NCBI GenBank assembly: GCA_013289715.1
Contig: JABCZJ010000007.1
Span: 184,820 to 248,819 of the forward strand
DNA from: Acidobacteriota bacterium
GTDB lineage: Bacteria > Acidobacteriota > Terriglobia > Acidiferrales > UBA7541
Length of the DNA stretch: 64,000 nucleotides
Reading direction: 5' to 3'
The translations under genes were made by a program, and so were the position numbers. How positions within the stretch are numbered: position 1 is the first letter of the stretch; each line of letters opens with the position of its first letter. Of this stretch, positions 1 through 8,485 are shown one piece after another. The notes below the pieces were generated by a model. The model did no database searches, was not told the DNA's origin, and saw only the letters and a program-made list of their open reading frames with translations.

Positions 1-2
1 TT

Positions 3-104
3 CCGGTGACCATCGCACTGATGATCGTGGTGACGCTGGCCGGCGCGCTTCCGTTGCGGATGCTGGGCAATGTAAAGCCCGCGGAAATTTTGCGAGGGGA
101 ATAG
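3..104 (+). CDS. FtsX/MacB-type ABC transporter permease, C-terminal end (partial)
   Basis: The reading frame is open from the left edge of the window and ends at TAG 102-104. The visible residues form a hydrophobic helix followed by a short basic tail ending PAEILRGE. This is the usual end of FtsX/MacB-family permeases, where the last membrane helix is followed by a proline-containing motif. The ATPase gene starts 7 bases downstream on the same strand, so the two probably make one lipoprotein- or peptide-type exporter. Only the last 33 residues can be seen, so the exact subfamily is not assignable. Confidence 0.75.
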   Translation, partial: PVTIALMIVVTLAGALPLRMLGNVKPAEILRGE

Positions 105-110
105 AGGAAC

Positions 111-791
111 GTGGCGACGCTCGTCCAAGTGGAAAATCTGCGCAAGGAATTCGGAAACGTGCGCGCGCTCGACGGAGTTTCCTTCCGCGTGGATGCCGGC
201 GAATGGATCGCGATCATGGGGCCGTCAGGCTCGGGCAAGACCACCCTCATCAATATTCTGGGCGGGCTCGATACGCCAACGGCCGGGCAAGCGATTGTGG
301 ACGGCACCGATGTAGCGCGCCTCGACGAAGCCGGACTGACGCGTTTTCGCGCGGAGAAAATCGGCTTCATCTTTCAGCAATTCCATTTGGTGCCCTATCT
401 CACGGCAGTGGAAAACGTGATGCTCGCGCAGTATTTTCACAGCACCACGGACGAGAAAGAAGCGCAGCAGGCACTGGAACGCGTGGGCTTGGGCGATCGC
501 ATCGAGCATCTGCCCTCCCAGCTTTCCGGCGGCGAACAACAACGTGTAGCGGTGGCGCGCGCGCTGATCAATCATCCCAAGTTAATCTTGGCGGACGAGC
601 CTACCGGCAACCTCGACGAGGCCAACGAGGAAATCGTGCTCAGTCTCTTGCGCGAACTTCACGCCGAAGGGCATACGATTCTGATGGTGACGCACGCTCC
701 GCCCATCGGGCGCCTTGCGGACCGCCGCATCGAGTTTGCGCATGGGCGCTTAGTGCGACCGGCAGCAGCGCTGAAACCGGAGCTGGCGTGA
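111..791 (+). CDS. ABC transporter ATP-binding protein, LolD/MacB type
   Basis: A 226-residue cytoplasmic ATPase that would power the permease ending just upstream. Walker A (GPSGSGKTT) is at about residues 37-45, the Q-loop at 89-90, the signature LSGGEQQ at 138-144, Walker B LILADEP at 158-164 and the H-loop histidine at 195. Length and the NLDEAN segment after Walker B fit the LolD/MacB/FtsE-like group that pairs with FtsX-type permeases. Translation starts at GTG 111 behind an AGAGGA-like ribosome site. The substrate (lipoprotein, peptide or drug) cannot be told from sequence. Confidence 0.93.
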   Translation: MATLVQVENLRKEFGNVRALDGVSFRVDAGEWIAIMGPSGSGKTTLINILGGLDTPTAGQAIVDGTDVARLDEAGLTRFRAEKIGFIFQQFHLVPYLTAVENVMLAQYFHSTTDEKEAQQALERVGLGDRIEHLPSQLSGGEQQRVAVARALINHPKLILADEPTGNLDEANEEIVLSLLRELHAEGHTILMVTHAPPIGRLADRRIEFAHGRLVRPAAALKPELA

Positions 792-857
792 AGGCGCGAT
801 TGGGTTCGTTTGTGTCACACTATGAGTCGGGACCTGACAGTTCGAGAACCATGGGCG

Positions 858-1064
858 ATGCGAGTGAGAATTAACTACGACACGAAGGCGGACACGCTGC
901 GCCTCATCAGGAAGGAAAACGCCTCCGTCACCGAGAGCGACGAGGAAAAACCCGGGATCATACTTGACGATGATGGCCAAGGAGACCTGGTTTCAATGGA
1001 AATGCTCGACGCTTTGCGGCGCGTTACCGAAGCCAAGAAGGTAGATTTCCAAATCGCAGGCTAA
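858..1064 (+). CDS. DUF2283 family small protein
   Basis: A 68-residue protein starting MRVRINYDTKADTLRL, with the phrase PGIILDDDGQGDLVSMEMLDA. This is the pattern of DUF2283, a widespread family of small proteins of unknown function often found among accessory or toxin-antitoxin-like genes. ATG 858 is preferred because the family begins right at the KxxYD segment; the frame is open further upstream to 810 without family-like sequence. The next gene begins 8 bases downstream. No partner gene is evident. Confidence 0.8.
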   Translation: MRVRINYDTKADTLRLIRKENASVTESDEEKPGIILDDDGQGDLVSMEMLDALRRVTEAKKVDFQIAG

Positions 1065-1071
1065 TCTTTAG

Positions 1072-1461
1072 ATGCCAATCGCACAAGACACGCGAAAAAA
1101 ACCGCTGAGCATCAAGGTACACGTCTCGACAGGCGAGGGCGTCGAGATCACGTGGTCGGACATGCACACCAGCCGCTACGATTTCCCGTACCTGCGCGAT
1201 CATTGCCCGTGCGCGCTGTGCAACGACGAGCGTGAGAAGAAGGCTAAGGGCGGCACCGGCGCCAGCTCGGCGTTGCTGCCGATGTACAAGCCGCGCGTCA
1301 CCGCCAAGAGCGCCAACGCGGTGGGGAATTACGCGCTGCAGATTCAATTTTCCGATAGTCACGCGACGGGAATTTTCAGCTTCGAGCATCTCCGCGAAAT
1401 TTGTCCCTGCCAAGCGTGCGCGCGCGATTTTCGCGCTGCCACAGAAGAGACCACCGCATAA
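1072..1461 (+). CDS. DUF971 (GBBH-like N-terminal domain) protein
   Basis: A 129-residue cytoplasmic protein with two repeated cysteine motifs, HCPCALC in the first half and CPCQAC near the C-terminus. The segment VEITWSDMHTSRYDFPYLRDHCPC is characteristic of DUF971, the domain also found at the N-terminus of gamma-butyrobetaine hydroxylase. Stand-alone bacterial members often lie near Fe-S or Mrp-like genes, but no such neighbour occurs here. The cysteines suggest metal binding (inference). A 7-base gap from the DUF2283 gene suggests co-transcription. Confidence 0.85.
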   Translation: MPIAQDTRKKPLSIKVHVSTGEGVEITWSDMHTSRYDFPYLRDHCPCALCNDEREKKAKGGTGASSALLPMYKPRVTAKSANAVGNYALQIQFSDSHATGIFSFEHLREICPCQACARDFRAATEETTA

Positions 1462-1613
1462 CACGCGTTCCTCATACCCGCGCGCGCCCGACCACAGAGT
1501 GAAGTTGCATCGAACTGCCGGCGAGTAGTAACCCTTAGCGGTGGGCCATCCGCCGCGAGGCTTCCTTTTTGGCCGCCTTTCAACGTATAGTTCCTTCCCA
1601 CACTGAAAAGCGT

Positions 1614-3911
1614 ATGGATTCCAATTCCACAGGCCCCACATTCACGCCGGGTCGCGCCCGCCCTGTAACGAAAGTCCTGGTGGCCACTACGGCCATGCTG
1701 GCTTTCATTTCCTTCTGGCGTGCCGCGGCCATTGTGCTGAACGACCTGGCTTCTTCCGCCTATTACGCTGGCGGCGAGGCCGAGCAGTTCATCGGCAAGA
1801 CGGCGCCCTGGTTCATCCTTGGCATCATGCTGTTTTCCTACGCGGTGCGCGCGATTTACGTGGAAAGCTGCAGCATGTTCGTGCGCGGCGGCGTGTACCG
1901 GGTAGTGAAGGAAGCGCTGGGTGGGACGCTCGCGAAATTTTCCGTATCCGCGCTGATGTTCGATTACGTGCTCACCGGCCCGATCAGCGGCGTTTCGGCG
2001 GGGCAGTATCTGGTGGGTGTAATAAACGAGCTTTTCCATCACGCCAAGCTCGCGATTTATTTGAACGTGAACGGCACTGCCGCGACGGTGGCCATCATCA
2101 TCACGCTTTATTTCTGGTGGGAAAATATTAAAGGCGTTCCCGAATCCAGCGGCAAAGCCCTGCGCATCATGCAACTCACCACCATCATGGTGGTAGTGCT
2201 GATCAGCTGGTGTTTCTACACACTGTGGGTGCGCAGCGACTGGAGCCTGCCTCCATTGCCGAACGCGCAGAACATGAAACTCGATCACGGTTCGCTCGGC
2301 TGGCTGAACGGTTATCACTGGGCGCACACGATCACGTTAATCATTATTTTTGTCGGCCTGGGTCATTCCGTGCTGGCGATGAGCGGCGAAGAATCCCTCG
2401 CGCAGGTGTATCGCGAAATCGAGCATCCCAAGCTGAAGAACCTGAAAAAAGCCGGGCTGGTGATTTTTATCTACAGCCTGGTGTTTACTTCGTTGGTTTC
2501 GTTCTTCGCGGTGATGATTATTCCGGATAGCGTGCGCGGAAACTTCACTGAAAACCTGATCGGCGGTCTGGCCATGCATCTGGCCGGCAGTTTTAAGGTG
2601 AAGTTGGCGTTTCACGTCTTTGTCGTGGTGGTCGGCACGCTGATTCTCGCCGGAGCCGTGAATACCGCCATCGTGGGATCGAACGGAGTGCTGAATCGCG
2701 TATCCGAAGATGGCGTGCTCACCGATTGGTTCCGCCATCCGCATCCGCGCTTTGGTACCACGCACCGCATCATTAACCTGGTGGTGGCGTTTCAGATCGT
2801 CACCATCATTGCAAGCCGCGGAGACGTCACCTTTCTCGGCAACTTGTACGCCTTTGGCGTGATCTGGAGCTTTTCTATGAAGGGCATCGCGGTGCTGGTG
2901 CTGCGTTACACGCATCCGCAAGACCGCGAGTATCGCGTGCCGCTCAACCCGATAATTTTCGGCAGAGAAATTCCGATCGGGCTGGGAATGATCACGCTGG
3001 TGCTGGTGGCGATCGCGATTATCAACTTGTTTACGAAGCCGCAAGCAACTGTCGCGGGAATCATTTTCACCATAGTGCTTTTCACGGTGTTCGAGATTTC
3101 CGAACATCGCATGCGCGTGCACGCCGCGGGCGCGGCGCATGTGGAGCTCGATCAATTCAATCTGGCGCAAGAAGCGGAATTGACGCCCACCAGCGTCGGC
3201 GTCGCGCCGGGAAGTATTCTGGTACCGGTGAGCACCTATTACGCGCTGTACCATCTGGAAGCAGCGCTGCGGCGCGTGCGGCAAAAGGAAGCGGAGATCG
3301 TTGTGTTGCACGTGCGCATGCTGCGCCGCGCGGCGTCCGGCGAATACGATCTGGCCCCGGACCAGCTTTTCAGCACGATCGAACAATTGCTTTTCACTAA
3401 AGTGCTGGCGCTGGCGGAAAAAGAGGGCAAACCCGTGCGTCTGGCAGTGGCCGCGGCGAACGATCTGTGGGAAGGCATTCTGCGCACTGCGATGAACCTG
3501 CAGTCGAGCACCGTTGTGGCGGGCAGTTCATCAAAGATGCCGGTTACCGAGCAGGCTCGCGAAATCGGGCTCGCTTGGGAACGCATGCCGGAGCCGCGCC
3601 CACGCGTCACCTTGGAAATTTTCACACCTTCAGGCCAAGAGCAGATCTTCTACCTCGGCCCCCACGCGCCGCGGCTGACCCCCAAGGAAATTGATTTGCT
3701 GCACAGAGTCTGGCTGGAATTGAGCGACAAGCTGCCCGGCGAGGAAATCCATCACCACGACATCATTCACTTTGCTCTCGGAGAGGTGGAGCGGGAAATG
3801 GCGCAGGGCGAGACGGACGCCGTGCTCGAGCGGCTGCGCCAGCACGTGCACGAAATACGCGACCACCGGCTCGAAACCGACGAAGCGCCCAAGAAATTGC
3901 CTGGAAGCTGA
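1614..3911 (+). CDS. APC-superfamily amino acid permease with C-terminal USP-like domain
   Basis: A 765-residue membrane protein. Roughly residues 20-510 carry about twelve hydrophobic segments of an APC-type amino acid/polyamine permease, beginning near the ASSAYYAGGEA segment. A soluble part from about residue 534 to 660 begins SILVPVSTYYALYHLEAAL and contains TVVAGSSSKMP, the beta-alpha pattern of a universal-stress-protein domain. A further charged tail of about 100 residues includes EEIHHHDIIHFALGE. The fusion suggests nucleotide- or stress-dependent control of transport (inference). ATG 1614 is chosen because the upstream in-frame stretch is not protein-like. Substrate unknown. Confidence 0.88.
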   Translation: MDSNSTGPTFTPGRARPVTKVLVATTAMLAFISFWRAAAIVLNDLASSAYYAGGEAEQFIGKTAPWFILGIMLFSYAVRAIYVESCSMFVRGGVYRVVKEALGGTLAKFSVSALMFDYVLTGPISGVSAGQYLVGVINELFHHAKLAIYLNVNGTAATVAIIITLYFWWENIKGVPESSGKALRIMQLTTIMVVVLISWCFYTLWVRSDWSLPPLPNAQNMKLDHGSLGWLNGYHWAHTITLIIIFVGLGHSVLAMSGEESLAQVYREIEHPKLKNLKKAGLVIFIYSLVFTSLVSFFAVMIIPDSVRGNFTENLIGGLAMHLAGSFKVKLAFHVFVVVVGTLILAGAVNTAIVGSNGVLNRVSEDGVLTDWFRHPHPRFGTTHRIINLVVAFQIVTIIASRGDVTFLGNLYAFGVIWSFSMKGIAVLVLRYTHPQDREYRVPLNPIIFGREIPIGLGMITLVLVAIAIINLFTKPQATVAGIIFTIVLFTVFEISEHRMRVHAAGAAHVELDQFNLAQEAELTPTSVGVAPGSILVPVSTYYALYHLEAALRRVRQKEAEIVVLHVRMLRRAASGEYDLAPDQLFSTIEQLLFTKVLALAEKEGKPVRLAVAAANDLWEGILRTAMNLQSSTVVAGSSSKMPVTEQAREIGLAWERMPEPRPRVTLEIFTPSGQEQIFYLGPHAPRLTPKEIDLLHRVWLELSDKLPGEEIHHHDIIHFALGEVEREMAQGETDAVLERLRQHVHEIRDHRLETDEAPKKLPGS

Positions 3912-3922
3912 GCACCGCGCGA

Positions 3923-3943
3923 CCTGCGTTATTACTTCGCAGG
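3923..3943. terminator. Weak hairpin between convergent genes
   Basis: CCTGCG (3923-3928) pairs with CGCAGG (3938-3943) across a 9-base loop, between the ends of the APC permease and mscL. There is no clear T run, so a role in termination is only a possibility. Confidence 0.3.
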
Positions 3944-3975
3944 CTACCGAAGCCGCAATCGAATCTTGCAAACGC

Positions 3976-4410
3976 TTACGCGCGCAGTTCGGAGGTGCAG
4001 TTCGGGCAGCGCGTCGCCTTCAACGGAATGGACGAAGCGCAGTAGGGACATTCTTTCATGGTGGCGGCCGGAGCCGGCGCGGGCTTGTTCCAGGTATTCA
4101 CCATCTTCACGATCAGGAAAACCGCGAATGCTACGATCAGAAAGTCGACTATGTTGTTCAAAAACATGCCGTAATTGAGCGTAGGCGCCCCGGCGGCTTT
4201 TGCTTCTGCCAGCGTGGCGTACGATTTTCCCGAGAGATTCAGAAATAATCCGGAGAAATCCACTTTGCCGACGATCAGGCCGATCGGCGGCATGATGATA
4301 TCCGCCACCAGCGACGTGACGATTTTTCCGAACGCCGCTCCGATGATGAATCCCACGGCCAGGTCCAGTACGTTGCCTTTCATCGCGAATTCTTTAAATG
4401 CCTTTAGCAT
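3976..4410 (-). CDS. mscL: Large-conductance mechanosensitive channel MscL with zinc-ribbon tail
   Basis: A 144-residue inner-membrane channel that opens under hypo-osmotic stress. The N-terminal [20 protein letters not shown] and the [14 protein letters not shown] helix are signature MscL sequence, followed by a periplasmic loop and a second membrane helix ([20 protein letters not shown]). Unusually the C-terminus carries two CPxC motifs (CPYC, CPNC), a small zinc ribbon, in place of the plain cytoplasmic helix. ATG 4410 is preceded by an AAGGAG ribosome site and is preferred over the in-frame upstream start at 4431. Confidence 0.95.
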   Translation of the reverse strand: MLKAFKEFAMKGNVLDLAVGFIIGAAFGKIVTSLVADIIMPPIGLIVGKVDFSGLFLNLSGKSYATLAEAKAAGAPTLNYGMFLNNIVDFLIVAFAVFLIVKMVNTWNKPAPAPAATMKECPYCASSIPLKATRCPNCTSELRA

Positions 4411-4572
4411 GGTTGATCTCCTTGCATCCACTCAGCGAGCAGTCGGTTTCGTGCCATGGGGCCGGGCCATGCTTTCTCCGCATGCCGCGCTGCTGCCGCG
4501 GAGGTTATCCGGAACGCTCACGGCTGGCAAGAGCGAATGCGCTTGTTTTCAATATTGTGGGTCGCCGTGAAA

Positions 4573-4932
4573 TCAATGGCGCGCGACCGAAATCGCCGCC
4601 GCGAGCGCTCCGCGCAAGACCAACACGCCCCCGGCCAGCACAAACAGCTGCGAGGCGTGCCGTGCCGGCACGAACGGCACAGCAAGAATAAAAATGCCCA
4701 CCAGTGCGAGTGATCCGGCGCGAATCATGGTCGCCATCCGCGCAGTTTTCGCTTCCGACCGCGTAGCCGCACGTACACCCCAGAAAATAAAGATTGCGCC
4801 CAGCGCCACCACGCCCGCGGGCCGCGCTGGCACCCCGATCCGGCCCGTCGCAGCCAGCAAGATCAGCAGCGCGCCCAGAAGCAGCACGATAAATTCGCTG
4901 AGCAGCCGAAAAAGATTGCTCGGTGTCGCCAT
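4573..4932 (-). CDS. Hypothetical four-helix membrane protein
   Basis: About 119 residues with four hydrophobic segments: FIVLLLGALLILLAA, VVALGAIFIFWGV, AGSLALVGIFILAVPFV and LFVLAGGVLVLRGALAAA. The short loops are basic. I do not recognise the family. ATG 4932 is used; an in-frame ATG at 4956 is possible and neither has a strong ribosome site. It is transcribed divergently from the TlpA-like gene at 5271, and no functional link is visible. Confidence 0.6.
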   Translation of the reverse strand: MATPSNLFRLLSEFIVLLLGALLILLAATGRIGVPARPAGVVALGAIFIFWGVRAATRSEAKTARMATMIRAGSLALVGIFILAVPFVPARHASQLFVLAGGVLVLRGALAAAISVARH

Positions 4933-5270
4933 GTACGCGTCCAGCCCGCGGGCCATTATCAGGCAAGCTGCCGACCGGCGCAATCGGCTGCTGGCGAGCG
5001 ACACCATCCGTTGCGAATCGGAGTGCTACTAACGGCTTCATCTCAGCCGAGCCTGCGTTTCGAGTGCTTGGGACATTGCAATCGCGAACGGCGTGGAGGG
5101 TCAAGAATTTCGCAGATTAGCTTTCTACTGTATTAACGCTTCCATAACACCTGTACCTTCGGCCGATATCAATACGAAAAGCGATCTGGTGAAATGATAT
5201 TCGCGAGCCGCAAGCATCGTGCGGATCGGCATTTGCACGCATAACGAGGTGCCGTCGAACCCGAGGGCAA
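4933..5270. other. Divergent intergenic region
   Basis: 338 bases between a minus-strand membrane protein and the plus-strand TlpA-like gene. It is more AT-rich around 5115-5200 and should hold the promoter of the downstream cluster. I see no RNA gene, strong hairpin or clear operator. Confidence 0.5.
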
Positions 5271-6134
5271 GTGACCAAACCCCTTCTATACGTTGCGATT
5301 ACACTGGCAGGAATTGGGCTTGGGATTTTTCACTACAAACTGAAGCCTGCGCCCAGCGACAAAGATCTTCGCGAGTACGCGCAGACCATGAGTGGCGGCG
5401 CAGCGTGGCGGAATCAAATCGCTCCGGACTTTGAGCTTAAGACCACCAGCGGAGAAGACTTTAAACTTTCCGAGAACGTCGGCAAGAAAATTATTGTGCT
5501 CAACTTCTTCGCGACCTGGTGCGGCCCGTGCCGCGAGGAAATGCCCGAACTGAATCGTTACTTCAACGATCACAAAAGCGAGTCGTTCTTATTGGTGGGC
5601 ATTGATTCGGAAGAAAAACAGGATCGCGTGGATGGTTTTCTCAAAGACCTTAAAATCGATTTCCCCGCTGGAATTGATGACGGCCCAATCCAGAAACAAT
5701 ACGGAGTGACTGCATTTCCGACAACCGTGCTGATTGGCGTGGACGGCAAGGTGCAATTTTACGAGTCCGGCGCGCTCGCTAACGCTGATGTCGCCTTCAG
5801 CAATCTGCTGGCGAAGAATCGTCAACTTATGGATGCGGGGCAAGTCATTTCGCCGCAGGATTACCGCCAGTTAGCTCAAAAACAAACGGCGCTTCCCGTC
5901 GCCAAAGGACAAGAAAAGAGCACTTCTGACGAGGAGGCCAAGCTCGATTCACGCGGTACCCGGATCGTCGCCCGTATGGATTGTCCCTGCGGCTGCGAGA
6001 AAAAGGTTCAGATCTGCACTTGCAACACATCCAAGAAAATCAAGACCGCCCTGGCCAGCGAAGACTATAAAGACCAACCGGACGACGAGATCGTGAAATC
6101 GCTGAACAAACGGTTCTGCTCGGGGGCCATGTGA
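5271..6134 (+). CDS. TlpA/ResA-type thiol-disulfide protein fused to a CcmH-like cysteine module
   Basis: A 287-residue protein with an N-terminal membrane anchor (residues 1-22) and a thioredoxin-fold domain (about 48-185) carrying the active site WCGPC (Cys84, Cys87). The last ~55 residues form a second cysteine module, MDCPCGCEKKVQICTC, followed by a KSLNKRFCSG segment. It resembles the heme-handling N-terminal region of CcmH-type cytochrome c maturation proteins (family analogy). The likely role is extracytoplasmic thiol reduction during cytochrome or metal-site assembly. It starts with GTG 5271, and its stop overlaps the start of the following ABC ATPase, showing an operon. Confidence 0.85.
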   Translation: MTKPLLYVAITLAGIGLGIFHYKLKPAPSDKDLREYAQTMSGGAAWRNQIAPDFELKTTSGEDFKLSENVGKKIIVLNFFATWCGPCREEMPELNRYFNDHKSESFLLVGIDSEEKQDRVDGFLKDLKIDFPAGIDDGPIQKQYGVTAFPTTVLIGVDGKVQFYESGALANADVAFSNLLAKNRQLMDAGQVISPQDYRQLAQKQTALPVAKGQEKSTSDEEAKLDSRGTRIVARMDCPCGCEKKVQICTCNTSKKIKTALASEDYKDQPDDEIVKSLNKRFCSGAM

Positions 6135-7039
6135 TTATCGCTGAAAATGTTCACGTGCATTTTCGGCGCGGCCTCTTGCGCAGAAAGCTGCAGGCCCTCA
6201 ATGGACTCAGCCTGGAGGTGTACGACGGCGACTTTTTCGCGCTCGTGGGACAGAACGGCGCGGGAAAATCCACGGCGATGTACTGCCTGTTGGGGCTGTT
6301 GCAGCCCACTTCGGGGAAAGTAGAAGTAATGGGCAAGACCCCAGAACTTGGTTCGCAGCTCTATCAGAGCGTGGCTTATCTGCCGGAGGAGCCGCACTAT
6401 CATCTCTATCTGACCGTTGAGGAAGCAACCCGCTACTACAGCGCGCTCTACCGGCGGCGAGTGTCCGACAAGGCGATCAACGACGTGCTGGAACGATTGG
6501 GATTGGCGCAGTTCAAAACTCTTCCGCTTTCCAAATGCTCCAAAGGCATGAAGCAGAAGGTCGGGATTGCGCAATGCCTGATCCACGAGACGCGGTTGCT
6601 CTTTCTGGATGAGCCGACGCGAGGACTCGACCCGCTGGTGGTGCGCGAATTTCGGGAAGCGCTGCGCGAGATCCATCAACGCGGCGCAACCATCGTAATG
6701 AACTCGCATGTGCTCTCGGAGATCGAGATGCTGGCCAACCGCGTGGCAATCATCGATCGCGGCAAGGTCGTCGTGCAGGACGAGCTGCAAAATCTTCTCA
6801 CTCTCGACCGGGAGCTCTACGGCGTCACCTTCGAGCCAAACGGATCCATGCCTGACTATATCGGCTCGATTGAACGCGTGGGAACCGTCGTGAAAGCGAG
6901 TATCCCCAAGGAAAGGCTGTACGATTTCATGGACTACACGAAGAACTCCGGCCTGAGTGTGCACGAGTGCTCGCTGAAGAAGACTTCGCTGGAGGATTCC
7001 TTCTTCAAGATCGTCAAGGACGGAAGGGCTCAGGCATGA
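6131..7039 (+). CDS. ABC-2-type transporter ATP-binding protein (NosF-like)
   Basis: A 302-residue ATPase. Walker A GQNGAGKST is at residues 40-48, the signature is SKGMKQK at about 137-143, and Walker B LLFLDEP at 156-162 is followed by TRGLDPL. The SKGM signature and the ~90-residue C-terminal extension fit ABC-2 exporters such as the NosF/CcmA-like group. GTG 6131 overlaps the end of the TlpA-like gene. The neighbours recall the NosFY arrangement used in copper-site assembly, but no nosZ or nosD is present, so the substrate is unknown. Confidence 0.92.
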   Translation: MIIAENVHVHFRRGLLRRKLQALNGLSLEVYDGDFFALVGQNGAGKSTAMYCLLGLLQPTSGKVEVMGKTPELGSQLYQSVAYLPEEPHYHLYLTVEEATRYYSALYRRRVSDKAINDVLERLGLAQFKTLPLSKCSKGMKQKVGIAQCLIHETRLLFLDEPTRGLDPLVVREFREALREIHQRGATIVMNSHVLSEIEMLANRVAIIDRGKVVVQDELQNLLTLDRELYGVTFEPNGSMPDYIGSIERVGTVVKASIPKERLYDFMDYTKNSGLSVHECSLKKTSLEDSFFKIVKDGRAQA

Positions 7040-7109
7040 TCAGCGCGGCGCCATACAGGATTACGGAGAGACCACGCAATCGCGCGCCGGAAGAAATTTG
7101 GGAGGATGC

Positions 7110-7913
7110 ATGGCCGAAGTTCTGAAGGCGAACATTCTGGCCAATTTTGCTTTCTATCGGCGCAGCCGATTGCTCATGGCATTTGCGCTCGCATTTCTGT
7201 TGCTGACTGGATTGAGCTCACTGCCTGCCCTTTTCAACAACTCTGGGGTACAAAGCTTCAACGCTCTACAGCAGATCTTCTCCATCTTGAATGTGTTCCT
7301 GCTCTTTCTTGCGGGAGGTCTGGGGCTATTCATTATTTCTTCGCACCTCCGCAACCGCAGCCTGAAAATGGTATTCACCAAACCCTGCTCGCCGGCCTTG
7401 TGGTTGGCGTCCGCGATCTTATCGGCTGCGCTCGTTTCGCTGCTGCTTCACGGGGTCGTGTTAACCAGTGCCGTTGTGCTGTCGCTCGTGTGGAAGGTGC
7501 CCGTGCGCGCGGGGCTGGTTTTTGTCTCCGCGGACACGTTTATTGCGTCACTGGGAATCGTTGCTTACATGATGTTGCTGGCCACGCTGGTGCATCCCGC
7601 GATCGCCGTAACGCTGGTGCTGATTTTTAACGCAGAGATGTTCTACGACGCTCAAGTGTGGACGCAAGCCGTCATCCGCTCGGGAAATGCGAGCGTCGCG
7701 CTACGCGTACTCGAGCATATCTTTCACGGCTTGTACCTTGTGTTGCCCATGATCCACGCATATGGCAAACAGACGGACGTTGTAAACACGAGCCTGCGCG
7801 TCTTGCACGGAGACTGGAAATATCTTCTCTACTCTCTGGGTTACGTACTGGTGTTAACGGCGTTCTGTTACTTCGTAGCGCTATTTGCATTGCAGAGAAA
7901 ACGACACATTTAG
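7110..7913 (+). CDS. ABC-2-type transporter permease (NosY-like)
   Basis: A 267-residue integral membrane protein with about six hydrophobic helices, starting MAEVLKANILANFAFYRRSR. The long N-terminal region before the second helix and the KMVFTKPCSPALWLAS motif after it match ABC-2 permeases of the NosY type. It should form a complex with the upstream ATPase (70 bases between genes). ATG 7110 follows GGAGG at 7101-7105. An in-frame TTG at 7098 would add four residues and overlap that ribosome site. Confidence 0.88.
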   Translation: MAEVLKANILANFAFYRRSRLLMAFALAFLLLTGLSSLPALFNNSGVQSFNALQQIFSILNVFLLFLAGGLGLFIISSHLRNRSLKMVFTKPCSPALWLASAILSAALVSLLLHGVVLTSAVVLSLVWKVPVRAGLVFVSADTFIASLGIVAYMMLLATLVHPAIAVTLVLIFNAEMFYDAQVWTQAVIRSGNASVALRVLEHIFHGLYLVLPMIHAYGKQTDVVNTSLRVLHGDWKYLLYSLGYVLVLTAFCYFVALFALQRKRHI

Positions 7914-8009
7914 AGCAGCCAAGCATGCGGCGCGATGAGCTCGGGCTTGGGTTTCCGCGCTCGCCCGGCAGCCCCTTCTGGCAGGCTAGCTGCCCTTTAC
8001 CGGGGTCTC
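7914..8009. other. Short spacer upstream of the MKPEFF ORF
   Basis: About 95 bases between the permease and the small membrane ORF. The trxB frame is already open here (from 7658), so absence of stops alone is not evidence of coding. Confidence 0.4.
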
Positions 8010-8102
8010 ATGAAACCAGAATTCTTCATCAATGCTTGGCTCGCAATCGCTGCGATTGCGGCGGTGAATATTGTTTATCAATCGATCAAAATAAAGGGCT
8101 GA
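8010..8102 (+). CDS. Short membrane ORF ending at a -1 slippery heptamer
   Basis: A 30-residue ORF starting MKPEFFINAWLAIAAIAAV with one transmembrane segment. Its last sense codons read A AAG GGC (8093-8099), directly before TGA. That heptamer fits the X_XXY_YYZ rule for -1 frameshifting. A one-base slip moves translation into the trxB frame, where a protein-like stretch follows (FFGARISGTVGELELGR, then VGIEVANRSIASYRTLPIRL). So either one gene has been split by a one-base change or sequence error, or the frameshift is programmed. The short ORF alone is unlikely to be the whole gene. Confidence 0.5.
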   Translation: MKPEFFINAWLAIAAIAAVNIVYQSIKIKG

Positions 8103-8485
8103 AAGGCGCGTTCTTTGGCGCGCGAATCTCCGGAACAGTGGGCGAGCTGGAGCTCGGAAGGACCGGCCCGATCAGCACGACGCTGCAGCTTCACCGTTTA
8201 GAGGCGCCAGAGCCGGGAGCGCCGAGGGTAGGAATCGAAGTGGCGAACCGATCCATCGCGAGCTACCGCACGTTGCCGATTCGGCTGACTTCGGAACCAG
8301 CGACGGTGCTCAATGAACTGCTCGCGCAGGCGATCGCAGCCGGTCAATCCTCAATAACCTCCCCAAGCGAAAGCATCCGCTCGGATACAACGCGCCGACG
8401 CTGGCGGGTCGGGCGCGGAATGATACAATGGCTTGTTTGGTTCGCCGCGCTGGTTTGCAGCATCGAATGCCTTGGAGAAAATTCA
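8103..8485 (+). other. Protein-like stretch in the trxB frame, without its own start
   Basis: Frame open without a stop from before 8103 into trxB. Residues up to about 8350 look like a folded small domain (VGELELGRTGPISTTLQLHRL, then ATVLNELLAQAIAAGQ). From about 8360 to 8485 the translation becomes serine/arginine-rich and then hydrophobic (MIQWLVWFAALVCSIEC) and is probably the leader and promoter of trxB. It is likely the soluble part of the membrane ORF at 8010, reached by a -1 shift. Confidence 0.45.

Noticed and set aside
2337..3386. Minus-strand ORF (349 codons) opposite the APC permease
   Set aside because: Histidine- and arginine-rich translation with no membrane or domain pattern, fully inside the permease gene.
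6131..7039. SKGMKQK signature as a damaged ABC signature
   Set aside because: SKGMxQ is the normal signature of many ABC-2-type exporters, so it is not degeneration.
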